DNA of 41,931 bases from positions 1 through 41,931 of the forward strand of contig NZ_JADEYP010000035.1 in NCBI RefSeq assembly GCF_020295405.1, given 5' to 3'. Numbering within the stretch: position 1 is the stretch's first letter; every line of letters begins with the position of its first letter. Position numbers and translations under genes: made by a program. The notes below the pieces were generated by a model that was not told the origin of the DNA, did no database searches, and saw nothing but the letters and a program-made list of their open reading frames with translations. This document shows, in pieces, positions 33,405 through 41,569 of the stretch. The stretch comes from Sphingobacterium bovistauri. Lineage in GTDB: Bacteria > Bacteroidota > Bacteroidia > Sphingobacteriales > Sphingobacteriaceae.

Positions 33405-34238
33405 TTATTTAACAGTTTTTGTATCTGCGGGTCTAAAAATTAAGTAGAGCCCTGCCAGTATGAATGGAACACTTAATAATTGCCCCATATTGATAAACAT
33501 GGTGTCTTCAAATGCTTCTTGATTTTCTTTGAAAAACTCCATTATGAATCTTATGGTGAAAAGACCAATTAAGCCAATCCCAAATAGTAAACCTTTTTTA
33601 GGAGTGCTGTTTTTTTGATATGTAACCCAAAGTATTACAGATAAAACAAGGTATCCAAGAGCTTCATACAGTTGTGCTGGATGACGAGGCGTATTATCTA
33701 CTTTTGTGAAAATAACTGCCCATGGAAGATTTGGATCTGCTACTTTACCGATGATTTCAGAGTTCATGAAATTACCTATACGTATAAAAGCTGCTGCAAC
33801 CGGCACAACCAAAAGTAATCTGTCTGCTATCCATAAAAAGTCTGTTTTTGTTTTCTTCGCGTATAAATATAATCCGATCAATATACCTATTGCGCCTCCA
33901 TGCGATGCTAAGCCCGCAAATCCTGTGAATCTCCATTCACCTCCTTCATTACTGAAAGGAAGAAACATTAACCAAGGTTGTGTGATATATTTATCGAATT
34001 CGTAAAAAAGACAATGACCGACACGAGCACCTAAAATAGTACCAACAAAGATATACATGGTTAGTCTATCTAAATCATCTTGTGTCTTGCGCTCTCTTTT
34101 GAAGACTTTGGACATCAGTATATAAGAAACGACAAATGCTAATAGCCAGCACATCGAATAATAGCGAATACCAAATGACCCAATGCTGAAAATATTCTCA
34201 GCTCCAGACCATTGAATTGCATTTAAAATAAAATCCAT
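33405..34238 (-). CDS. lgt: Prolipoprotein diacylglyceryl transferase
   Basis: 277 residues, about seven membrane segments. It adds diacylglycerol to the lipobox Cys of prolipoproteins in the inner membrane. Family motifs: ASHGGAIGIL with His113, FIRIGNFMNSEIIG with Arg153 and Asn156, and RHPAQLYEALGYL. The lipoproteins encoded at 18812 and 19614 would be its substrates. Confidence 0.96.
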   Translation of the reverse strand: MDFILNAIQWSGAENIFSIGSFGIRYYSMCWLLAFVVSYILMSKVFKRERKTQDDLDRLTMYIFVGTILGARVGHCLFYEFDKYITQPWLMFLPFSNEGGEWRFTGFAGLASHGGAIGILIGLYLYAKKTKTDFLWIADRLLLVVPVAAAFIRIGNFMNSEIIGKVADPNLPWAVIFTKVDNTPRHPAQLYEALGYLVLSVILWVTYQKNSTPKKGLLFGIGLIGLFTIRFIMEFFKENQEAFEDTMFINMGQLLSVPFILAGLYLIFRPADTKTVK

Positions 34239-34365
34239 AAATGATTATTTTGAAGGTGTAAATATAAAATTAATAATTGTTTATATGCCTATCGATAATA
34301 AGAATATGATTATTTTTTGGAATCGGATAATTATTTTTTATTTTGTACGGAAACAAAAATAAGGT

Positions 34366-35481
34366 ATGGCAAAGAAGAGTAGTAAAGAAGAAAATCATCA
34401 AGCTGTCGTAACAAAAGAATCTGTAAAATTCTTTGAAAAATATATAAATAATCCATCACCAACAGGATTTGAATGGGAAGGTCAACGTCTTTGGTTGGAT
34501 TATTTGAAACCATATGTTGACGAAACATATATCGATAATTATGGAACTGCAGTTGGTATCATCAATCCTAAGGCAAAATATAAGGTTGTAATTGAAGCAC
34601 ATGCCGATGAGATTTCTTGGTTTGTGAATTATATTACTAAAGATGGTCTTATTTATGTGATTCGTAATGGCGGTTCTGATCATCAAATCGCTCCATCCAA
34701 ACGTGTAAATATTCATACGGATAAGGGTACAGTAAAAGCAGTATTTGGATGGCCTGCTATCCACACGCGCTCAGGAGAGAAAGAAGAATCACCATCTTTG
34801 AAAAATATATTTTTGGATTGTGGATGTACTTCCAAAGAAGAAGTGGAAGCATTAGGAATCCATGTGGGGTCTGTGGTGACCTACGAAGATGAGTTCATGA
34901 TTTTGAATGATCGTTATTACGTTGGTCGTGCATTGGATAATCGTGCGGGTGGATTTATGATTGCAGAGGTAGCGCGCTTATTGAAAGAAAATAAAAAGAA
35001 ATTACCTTTTGGATTGTATGTAGTGAATTCTGTACAAGAGGAGATAGGTTTACGTGGTGCTGAAATGATTGCAGATTATATCAAACCAAATGTAGCTATC
35101 GTCACGGATGTGACACATGATACACAAACGCCAATGATTAATAAAATAACACAAGGTGATTTGGCCTGTGGTAAAGGACCAGTGGTATCCTATGCACCAG
35201 CGGTTCAAATAAACCTGAATCGTCAATTGATAGAGGTAGCACAAAAAAATAATATTCCATTTCAACGTCAAGCATCATCTAGGTTTACTGGTACAGATAC
35301 AGATGCATTTGCATATTCAAATGGTGGTGTACCTTCAGCATTAATCTCATTACCTTTGCGTTACATGCATACAACTGTCGAGATGGTGCATAAAGAAGAT
35401 GTAGATAATGTAATACGTTTGATATATGAAACGTTATTAACTATTGAGGATGGACAGGATTTTAGAAGTTTTACAAAATAA
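34366..35481 (+). CDS. M42-family metallo-aminopeptidase
   Basis: 371 residues. Cytosolic di-metal aminopeptidase of the tetrahedral (TET) type. Metal ligands: His79 (EAHADE), Asp191 (GRALDNRAGG), Glu226 next to catalytic Glu225 (VQEEIGLRGA), Asp248 (VTDVTHD) and His335 (RYMHTTVE). The N-terminal MAKKSSKEENHQ extension is basic and not conserved. The DUF3467 gene follows after 25 bases, so the two likely form an operon. Confidence 0.93.
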   Translation: MAKKSSKEENHQAVVTKESVKFFEKYINNPSPTGFEWEGQRLWLDYLKPYVDETYIDNYGTAVGIINPKAKYKVVIEAHADEISWFVNYITKDGLIYVIRNGGSDHQIAPSKRVNIHTDKGTVKAVFGWPAIHTRSGEKEESPSLKNIFLDCGCTSKEEVEALGIHVGSVVTYEDEFMILNDRYYVGRALDNRAGGFMIAEVARLLKENKKKLPFGLYVVNSVQEEIGLRGAEMIADYIKPNVAIVTDVTHDTQTPMINKITQGDLACGKGPVVSYAPAVQINLNRQLIEVAQKNNIPFQRQASSRFTGTDTDAFAYSNGGVPSALISLPLRYMHTTVEMVHKEDVDNVIRLIYETLLTIEDGQDFRSFTK

Positions 35482-35506
35482 GAATTAGAGAAAAAATAGA
35501 ATAGAT

Positions 35507-35869
35507 ATGAGCGATAATAATCAAAATGCAGTAGAAAATACTGAATTAAGCATTGAGTTAACAGAAGAAGTAGCAGAAGGAATTTACTCGAATCTAGCTA
35601 TCATTACACATTCAACATCAGAGTTTGTTTTGGATTTTGTGAGAGTATTACCAGGAGTAAATAAAGCAAAGGTTAAATCTAGAATTATATTGACACCAGA
35701 ACACGCATTTCGCTTGTATGGAGCGCTGCAAGATAATTTAAAGCAATTTGAGGCACAGCAACAAAAAGCTTTTGAAGTAGCAAAGGCAAATGCCGAAGCT
35801 TCCAATACTGGCAATACACCCAAAGATTTTCCGTATCCATTGGATCTACATCCAAAAGGAGAAGCATAA
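35507..35869 (+). CDS. DUF3467 protein
   Basis: 120 residues. Core IELTEEVAEGIYSNLAIITH, then SEFVLDFVRVLPG and KSRIILTPEHAFRLYGALQDNL, the family signature; the C-terminal 35 residues are low-complexity. Function unknown in this widely conserved family. Downstream of the M42 gene in the same likely operon, with a terminator after it. Confidence 0.93.
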   Translation: MSDNNQNAVENTELSIELTEEVAEGIYSNLAIITHSTSEFVLDFVRVLPGVNKAKVKSRIILTPEHAFRLYGALQDNLKQFEAQQQKAFEVAKANAEASNTGNTPKDFPYPLDLHPKGEA

Positions 35870-35875
35870 TAATTG

Positions 35876-35905
35876 AAGCCCTATTAAGTTTGATAGGGCT
35901 TTTTT
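35876..35905 (+). terminator. Terminator after the DUF3467 gene
   Basis: AAGCCCTAT pairs with ATAGGGCTT (9 bp) around an 8-base loop and is followed by T5. Confidence 0.85.
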
Positions 35906-35977
35906 AATATTCAAAATTTCTGTTTAATATTATGGTATTAGATTTGTTTATATACCAATGACTTAAAGAAGAAATGT

Positions 35978-37486
35978 ATGGATATTAAAGTTAGATTGCT
36001 TTCGAAAAAAGACTATTCGGATTTGAAAAAATCTATGACCGAGGCATACCATGGAGTAGGGGATGTGTGGACTAGAGAGAATATTGTTGATTTAATTGAT
36101 GCCTTTCCCGAAGGACAATTGTGTGTAGAGGTAAATGGTCATGTAGTGGCTTGTGCTCTTTCTATCATTATTAATTCGAAAAAAAATAATATCTACAATT
36201 CCTATTATGAAATCATCGATGACGGTAAATTCTCAAAGCATGATTATGATGGAGATACATTGTATGGGATAGAGGTTTTTGTACATCCAGATTTTAGATC
36301 GCTAAGATTGGGTCGAAGATTATATGATTCTCGGAAAGAGCTTTGTGAGCAAATGAACTTGAAGAGTATTGTTGCTGGAGGGCGTATCCCGAATTACTAT
36401 AATTATGCAGATGATATAAGTCCTCGTGTTTACATTGAAAAAGTGAAGCGTAAAGAAATTTTTGATCCAACACTCACTTTTCAACTTTCTAATGATTTTC
36501 ATGTCAAGAAGATTTTGAAAAATTACTTGCCTGAGGATGCCGAGTCAATGGAATTTGCTACATTATTGGAATGGAACAATATCTATTACGAGCCTGATGC
36601 ACGTTCTAATTCTGCCTCTAAGCAAGCCATTCGTTTAGGTTTAGTACAATGGCAGATGCGGTCATTTAAAGATTTACAAGAATTTTATGATCAAATTGAA
36701 TTTTTCGTAGATACTGTGTCGGATTATGGTACAGATTTCATTATGTTTCCTGAGTTTTTTAATTCTCCATTGATGAGCCCTTACAATGATTTGCCTGAAC
36801 GTATGGCTATGGAAAAGCTAGCTGAGTATTCTAAGGAGATTAAGCAGAAGATTACTCAATTTGCGGTTTCTTACAATGTAAATATAATTGCAGGTTCGAT
36901 GCCTTTGTTTGAACGTGGTAAGTTATATAATGTAAGTTATCTCTGTCACCGTAATGGACATGTAGATCAATATCGAAAAGTGCATATAACGCCTAATGAA
37001 TTCAAATATTATGGAATGGTAGGCGGTAGTGAAGTAAAGGTTTTTGATACAGATTGTGGAAAAATTGGGTTATTAATCTGTTACGATGTTGAATTCCCAG
37101 AATTGAGTCGAATTTTAGCTGATCAAGGGATGCAGATACTATTCGTTCCATTCATGACGGATACCCAAAACGGATATATCCGAGTTCGTCATTGTGCGCA
37201 AGCACGTGCCATAGAAAATGAATGTTATGTAGCGATTGCTGGCTCTGTAGGCAATTTACCTCGAGTAAATAATATGGATATTCAGTATTCACAATCTGCG
37301 GTATTTACGCCTTCGGATTTTGCATTTCCCAATAATGCTATCAAAGCTGAGGCGACACCCAATACGGAGATGGTTTTAATTGCAGATGTAGACCTATATG
37401 CTTTGCGAGATCTTCATGAGTATGGAACAGTGAAAATTTTGAAAGATAGAAGGAAAGATTTATATGAAGTAAATCTATTGAAATAA
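35978..37486 (+). CDS. Fusion of GNAT acetyltransferase and carbon-nitrogen hydrolase
   Basis: 502 residues. Residues 1-160 are a GNAT fold with the acetyl-CoA loop RSLRLGRRLYDSR near 107-119. Residues 216-502 are a nitrilase-superfamily domain with the triad Glu259 (FPEFF), Lys334 (YRKVHITPNE) and Cys368 (LLICYDVEFPE). The fusion is known from many bacteria (for example YhcX of Bacillus subtilis). Amide hydrolysis is likely, and the coupled acetyl transfer is untested. The substrate is unknown. Single gene. Confidence 0.93.
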   Translation: MDIKVRLLSKKDYSDLKKSMTEAYHGVGDVWTRENIVDLIDAFPEGQLCVEVNGHVVACALSIIINSKKNNIYNSYYEIIDDGKFSKHDYDGDTLYGIEVFVHPDFRSLRLGRRLYDSRKELCEQMNLKSIVAGGRIPNYYNYADDISPRVYIEKVKRKEIFDPTLTFQLSNDFHVKKILKNYLPEDAESMEFATLLEWNNIYYEPDARSNSASKQAIRLGLVQWQMRSFKDLQEFYDQIEFFVDTVSDYGTDFIMFPEFFNSPLMSPYNDLPERMAMEKLAEYSKEIKQKITQFAVSYNVNIIAGSMPLFERGKLYNVSYLCHRNGHVDQYRKVHITPNEFKYYGMVGGSEVKVFDTDCGKIGLLICYDVEFPELSRILADQGMQILFVPFMTDTQNGYIRVRHCAQARAIENECYVAIAGSVGNLPRVNNMDIQYSQSAVFTPSDFAFPNNAIKAEATPNTEMVLIADVDLYALRDLHEYGTVKILKDRRKDLYEVNLLK

Positions 37487-37516
37487 AAAAGAGCTGAAGT
37501 AATTCAGCTCTTTTTT
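37485..37516. terminator. Bidirectional terminator
   Basis: AAAAAAGAGCTGAA pairs with TTCAGCTCTTTTTT (14 bp) around GTAA, between the fusion gene and asnA, overlapping the fusion stop codon. Confidence 0.9.
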
Positions 37517-37519
37517 ATT

Positions 37520-38524
37520 TTATAACAAATTTATATTTTCTTCTGCTAGAATATTTTTTTTGTGGTCATCCCAAATACTAACTTGTACTTCACCGATATG
37601 GCAAAGTTTAAGCATAAACATACAAACACGAGATTGTCCAATGCCGCCTCCAATAGATTCGGTTAATTGATTGCTTAATAGCATCTGGTGAAATGATAAT
37701 TGTGCTCTATCTTCGCAGTGTCTTATCTCCAATTGTTTTTGTAAAGCCTCTTTGTTGACGCGAATACCCATAGAAGATAATTCGAAAGCACTGTTTAATA
37801 TAGGATTCCAAACTAATATATCACCATTCAAACCTTGGTAACCAGCGTCGTTCTCTGTACTCCAATCATCATAATCTGCTGCTCTACCATCGTGTACAAA
37901 CCCATTAGATAGCACTCCCCCGATACCATACAAGAAAACTGCACCAAATTCTTTGGCAATAGCATTTTCTCTTTCTTTTGGTGTGTAATCAGGGTATTTA
38001 TCTAATAATTCTTGGGATGAAATAAATTTGATTGCCTCAGGAAGAATAGCTTTTAGTGCAGGGAATTTAGACTCGATCTCTTTCTCTGTTTTTACTAATG
38101 AAGCATAAATATCATTAACAGTTTGTGTTAAGAAAGAAAGATTTCTGTTTTCCGGAAGTATTACTTTTTCCCAGTCCCATTGATCTACATAGATGGAATG
38201 AATAGGGGAGTAATCCTCATCTGGTCTTAGTGCACGCATGTCTGTAATGATACCTTCTCCAGCTTCTAAATCTAATTCTTTTAGACGTACTCGCTTCCAT
38301 TTCGCAAGAGAGTGTACGACAACAGCCCGTTGTTCATTAAGTGATTTAATAGGAAAGGAAACGGGTCTTTCAATTCCGTTTAGGTCGTCATTAATACCTG
38401 TGCCATCTAAAACGATCAGAGGAGAAGAAATTGGTATTAGGTTTAATGCGTTTTTTAAATATGTCGAAAAAGTATCTTTAACAAATGTAATAGCTTGTTC
38501 TCTTTGTAATAATTCTCTGCCCAT
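37520..38524 (-). CDS. asnA: Aspartate-ammonia ligase (asparagine synthetase A)
   Basis: 334 residues, normal length for AsnA, an ammonia-dependent ligase of class II aminoacyl-tRNA synthetase fold. Recognisable segments: LDGTGINDDLNGIERPVSFP, VVHSLAKWKRVRL, GIITDMRALRPDED, SIYVDQWDWEKVI, and the C-terminal LTESIGGGIGQSRVCMFML with the class II motif 3 Arg. Monocistronic. Confidence 0.96.
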   Translation of the reverse strand: MGRELLQREQAITFVKDTFSTYLKNALNLIPISSPLIVLDGTGINDDLNGIERPVSFPIKSLNEQRAVVVHSLAKWKRVRLKELDLEAGEGIITDMRALRPDEDYSPIHSIYVDQWDWEKVILPENRNLSFLTQTVNDIYASLVKTEKEIESKFPALKAILPEAIKFISSQELLDKYPDYTPKERENAIAKEFGAVFLYGIGGVLSNGFVHDGRAADYDDWSTENDAGYQGLNGDILVWNPILNSAFELSSMGIRVNKEALQKQLEIRHCEDRAQLSFHQMLLSNQLTESIGGGIGQSRVCMFMLKLCHIGEVQVSIWDDHKKNILAEENINLL

Positions 38525-38631
38525 TAAATGTTTTTATAATTGGTTGTTACAGTAGGATAAATGTAAGGAAATCTACACATTTTAATCAATATAACAACAA
38601 TGAAATGTTATTTTTATTAATATTATAAAAA

Positions 38632-38654
38632 AAGAGCTGCAGTAAGCAGCTCTT
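38632..38654 (-). terminator. Terminator of iscA
   Basis: AAGAGCTGC pairs with GCAGCTCTT (9 bp); on the minus strand a T-run follows. Confidence 0.85.
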
Positions 38655-38678
38655 CGATATCTTGTATTTCAAAACTGC

Positions 38679-39005
38679 TTAAACGGAGAAACTTTCTCCG
38701 CATGCACAAGTCCGTGATGCATTTGGATTATGAAATTCGAATCCTTTACCGTTTAATCCATCTGAATAATCTAATTCTGTACCTGCTAAATACAAGTAAG
38801 ATTTGATGTCTAAACAAATTTTAACGCCGTTATCCTCAAAAAATTGATCACCTTTTTTCTCTTCGTTGTCGAATTTAAGATCGTAAGATAGACCAGAACA
38901 GCCACCACTCACTACAGCAACACGTACAAAATAATTTTCATCGTATTGCTCATTATTCAAAATTTGCTGAATGCGCTCTTTTGCTTTTTCTGTTACCGTC
39001 ACCAT
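38679..39005 (-). CDS. A-type iron-sulfur carrier (IscA/ErpA family)
   Basis: 108 residues from the ATG at 39005 (MVTVTEKAKERIQQIL); 17 upstream residues in frame are not conserved. Cluster ligands Cys36 (SGGCSGLSY), Cys100 and Cys102 (TCACGESF). It delivers Fe-S clusters to target enzymes. It lies 81 bases downstream of an IscS-like gene on the same strand. Cannot be separated from SufA or ErpA by sequence reading. Confidence 0.93.
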   Translation of the reverse strand: MVTVTEKAKERIQQILNNEQYDENYFVRVAVVSGGCSGLSYDLKFDNEEKKGDQFFEDNGVKICLDIKSYLYLAGTELDYSDGLNGKGFEFHNPNASRTCACGESFSV

Positions 39006-39086
39006 ATTTAATAATCTTTTAAGATTAGTACAAAGTTCGTAAATAAATTGCAACACACAACAGTAAAACGTATGAAATTTGTCATT

Positions 39087-40256
39087 TTACGTGAGCAAAT
39101 TAGCTTTGTATAATTGCCAGATAGGCGAATCATTCCGGATTTTTTGAACTGTTGACTTAATTTCATTTATAGTACTATCTAGTTCCTCTATCGTTGTATA
39201 TTTTGATAGACTAAATCGTATACTGCATTGAGCATCTTCAGGTGATATTCCCATCGATAGTAGTACATGCGAAGGATCTCTATCTCCAGAGACGCAAGCT
39301 GAGCCAGATGAAACAGCAATGTTAGCAAGCTTAGGCATTAATTCCGCACTTTTAACATGTTTGAAAAGAATATTAGTGGTATTGGAGAGCCGACTTGCTA
39401 TTTGACTATGTATGATAGTTTCTTCTATTTCCTGCGTAAGCCTCTGTTCTAAATAATTTCTTAGCTTTTCAACTTCTATATTATTTTTATTGGTGATTTC
39501 AAAAGCTTTCCCCATTCCAACGATAGCAGGTGTATTGTAGGTTCCTCCACGTAGACTTTTTTCTTGTTTACCACCTGTGATGAGTGGTTCTATTTGAATT
39601 GGTCTTGATTTACGACGTATAAAAACGCCTCCGATACCCTTAGGACCATGCAGCTTGTGTGCGCTAAAGCAACAAATGTCTACACCGGAACTGAAATAAT
39701 TTATTTGAACTTTACCAATTGCTTGTGTTGTATCACTGAAGAATAAAACTTGGTTTTTAATTGCTATTTGTGCAATTTCTTCAATAGGATGTATTATTCC
39801 TGTCTCATTGTTGGCATGCATAAGGCAGATCAAAATGGTGTCTTTACGGATTGAACTTTCTAAATCTAGTAGATTGATATTTCCGTTTGCGTCAACTGAT
39901 AAGTACGTGATTTCGGCTCCTTTTTTTTCTAATCCCTCCAGTGTAGTTAATACAGCTTTGTGCTCTGATTTTGTAGTAATGATATGCTTCCCAATTGATT
40001 GATATCTATCAAATATACCACGTAACACTAGATTAACGGACTCTGTAGCACCACTTGTAAAATAAATTTCATGCGGTGAGCACCCAAAATATTTGGCTAA
40101 TGACTGACGAGCCTGCTCGATAGCTTGATGGGCAGTTCTACCCATTCTATGTTGAAGACTAGAGGCATTCCCATAATCTTCTCGAAGAAAGGGTAACATA
40201 GCATGCAAAACAGCATCATCAATACGTGTGGTAGCGTTGTTGTCCAGATAAATCAT
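39087..40256 (-). CDS. Cysteine desulfurase, IscS/NifS-like
   Basis: 389 residues. PLP Lys201 in FSAHKLHGPKG, His99 in KSEHKAV, and Cys321 in SSGSACVSGDRDPSHVL on a long mobile loop (group I). It removes sulfur from cysteine. With SufS at 25852 this is the second desulfurase in the window. IscS-like proteins also feed sulfur to tRNA thiolation, which may explain the redundancy. Probably co-transcribed with the A-type carrier gene; no IscU is adjacent. Confidence 0.93.
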   Translation of the reverse strand: MIYLDNNATTRIDDAVLHAMLPFLREDYGNASSLQHRMGRTAHQAIEQARQSLAKYFGCSPHEIYFTSGATESVNLVLRGIFDRYQSIGKHIITTKSEHKAVLTTLEGLEKKGAEITYLSVDANGNINLLDLESSIRKDTILICLMHANNETGIIHPIEEIAQIAIKNQVLFFSDTTQAIGKVQINYFSSGVDICCFSAHKLHGPKGIGGVFIRRKSRPIQIEPLITGGKQEKSLRGGTYNTPAIVGMGKAFEITNKNNIEVEKLRNYLEQRLTQEIEETIIHSQIASRLSNTTNILFKHVKSAELMPKLANIAVSSGSACVSGDRDPSHVLLSMGISPEDAQCSIRFSLSKYTTIEELDSTINEIKSTVQKIRNDSPIWQLYKANLLT

Positions 40257-40342
40257 GTTATAAAGTTATCTAAAAAGTGGGTATAAAAGGTTTGATAAGT
40301 TGGATATTTTATAGATATTGCTCCACAAATAATTTATACTAT

Positions 40343-41161
40343 ATGGAAAACGTTGAAGGAAGAATAGAAAAATTGATTGATTTATTAGTTTTAAAAATCC
40401 CCGAGGTAGTTGCTGCAATCCTAATACTTTTTATTGGTCGATACCTAGTTAAGTTTATATTAAGGATTTTGGACTCAAGATTTCAAAAAAGAAATTTGGA
40501 CATTTCAATTCGGGGTTTTATTACCAGTCTACTAAAGTTTGTTCTATATGCTTTATTGATATTGACCGTCGCTAGCACATTGGGGATAGAGACAACTTCA
40601 TTTATTGCTGCATTGTCTGCATTTGGCTTGGCTGTAGGTATGGCTTTGCAAGGGAGTTTGTCTAATTTTGCAGGAGGGGTGTTGATTTTGGTTTTCAGAC
40701 CATTTGAAGTAGGTGATTATATTTCGAGCGCAAATGGTTCTTCTGGTACAGTTGAGAAAATCGATTTGTTGTACACAACTATGTTGGATGACAACGGTAT
40801 CTGTGTTTTTAGTCCAAATGGTACTTTAGCGAATTCGGTGATCAAGAATTTTACAAAAATTCAAACACGTAGAATTCAATTTACTTTTTTGTTGTCTTAC
40901 GATGCCAATGTAAAGGTGACTAGAGAAACAATTTTAAATATAATAAATGAAGACGTTCGTATCGTGAAAACGCCATTACCAGTTGTACAAGTCGGTGATT
41001 TGAAAGATGGTGGAATTGAATTGATTATTAGAGCTTGGGTTGCACGTGAAAATTATTGGACTGTAAAAACAGATTTGGCAGAAAAATTACAGTCTTCATT
41101 TGATGCTGTGAATGTTTCTTTTCCACAATCTAGCATTAAAGTGCTTCATGATGAAAATTAA
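40343..41161 (+). CDS. Small-conductance mechanosensitive channel (MscS family)
   Basis: 272 residues from the ATG at 40343; a GTG 66 bases upstream adds residues that are not conserved. Three membrane helices (about 18-40, 58-80 and the pore helix), then the pore-lining ALSAFGLAVGMALQGSLSNF with spaced Gly/Ala, VLILVFRPFEVGDYI, and the beta domain with FSPNGTLANSVIKNF. It opens under membrane tension to release solutes in osmotic downshift. The stop overlaps by 4 bases the end of a convergent small gene. Confidence 0.94.
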   Translation: MENVEGRIEKLIDLLVLKIPEVVAAILILFIGRYLVKFILRILDSRFQKRNLDISIRGFITSLLKFVLYALLILTVASTLGIETTSFIAALSAFGLAVGMALQGSLSNFAGGVLILVFRPFEVGDYISSANGSSGTVEKIDLLYTTMLDDNGICVFSPNGTLANSVIKNFTKIQTRRIQFTFLLSYDANVKVTRETILNIINEDVRIVKTPLPVVQVGDLKDGGIELIIRAWVARENYWTVKTDLAEKLQSSFDAVNVSFPQSSIKVLHDEN

Positions 41162-41304
41162 TCCAAAGAATTAGTTAGGATGTAATAGCGGTAGGCAATA
41201 ATAGCTTGCTGGAATTTAGACAGCTTCGAGGGATCTTTCTTGCTGTATTTAGGTAGTAAAGCTTTGTTAATTTTATTTAAGCTCTGAAAAAACTTTTTTT
41301 TCAT
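41158..41304 (-). CDS. Small basic protein, 48 residues
   Basis: ATG at 41304, stop at 41158. It reads MKKKFFQSLNKINKALLPKY then SKKDPSKLSKFQQAIIAYRY and a short tail, basic and helical. The pattern of a K-rich start, LLPKYSKKDP and QQAIIAYRYYILTNSLD looks like a short protein I believe is widespread in Bacteroidota and often left unnamed or mislabelled. Codon use is normal for the window and no other frame is open. Function unknown. Confidence 0.72.
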   Translation of the reverse strand: MKKKFFQSLNKINKALLPKYSKKDPSKLSKFQQAIIAYRYYILTNSLD

Positions 41305-41351
41305 TATCTAGACGTTTGATTCTAAATATTAAAAATACAAAAAAGTCTTGT

Positions 41352-41359
41352 GGTTTTCT
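41352..41359. repeat. Target-site duplication, left copy
   Basis: GGTTTTCT, identical to 41548-41555 on the other side of the 188-bp element. Confidence 0.85.
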
Positions 41360-41547
41360 GAGGGCACTGAAAAAGTCCTCTTCAAAAATTTGAGTATCAA
41401 AAAAAGGGAAAAAGCACATATTTAACCCACTGAGAATTTCTTATTTGAAGAGTTATTGATAAATGCTTTCAAATAGACAAAGGATAAGGGCTTATGAGTA
41501 TAAAAATTCATAAGCCCTTTTTTAGTGGATAGTTTTTCAGTGCCCTC
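41360..41547. mobile_element. 188-bp non-autonomous element (MITE) with terminal inverted repeats
   Basis: The ends are perfect 15-bp inverted repeats, GAGGGCACTGAAAAA (41360-41374) and its complement (41533-41547). The element is flanked by identical 8-bp direct repeats GGTTTTCT (41352-41359 and 41548-41555), a target-site duplication. It has no coding capacity; inside are an inverted repeat CTCTTCAAA/TTTGAAGAG (41378-41386, 41444-41452) and a terminator hairpin at 41486-41519. It is probably a deletion derivative of a full IS whose family I cannot fix. Confidence 0.85.
41486..41519 (+). terminator. Terminator hairpin carried inside the element
   Basis: AAGGGCTTATGA pairs with TCATAAGCCCTT (12 bp) and is followed by T-rich sequence. 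It may replace the function of the host terminator the element interrupted. Confidence 0.8.
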
Positions 41548-41555
41548 GGTTTTCT
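41548..41555. repeat. Target-site duplication, right copy
   Basis: GGTTTTCT, identical to 41352-41359. Confidence 0.85.
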
Positions 41556-41569
41556 CACAAGACTTTTTG

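Larger units (their letters stand above)
41338..41569. terminator. Terminator hairpin split by an inserted element
   Basis: CAAAAAAGTCTTGTG (41338-41352) pairs with CACAAGACTTTTTG (41556-41569). Without the insert the arms would be separated only by the 8-base site GGTTTTCT, a normal terminator for mscS. A 188-bp element now lies in the loop. Confidence 0.8.
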
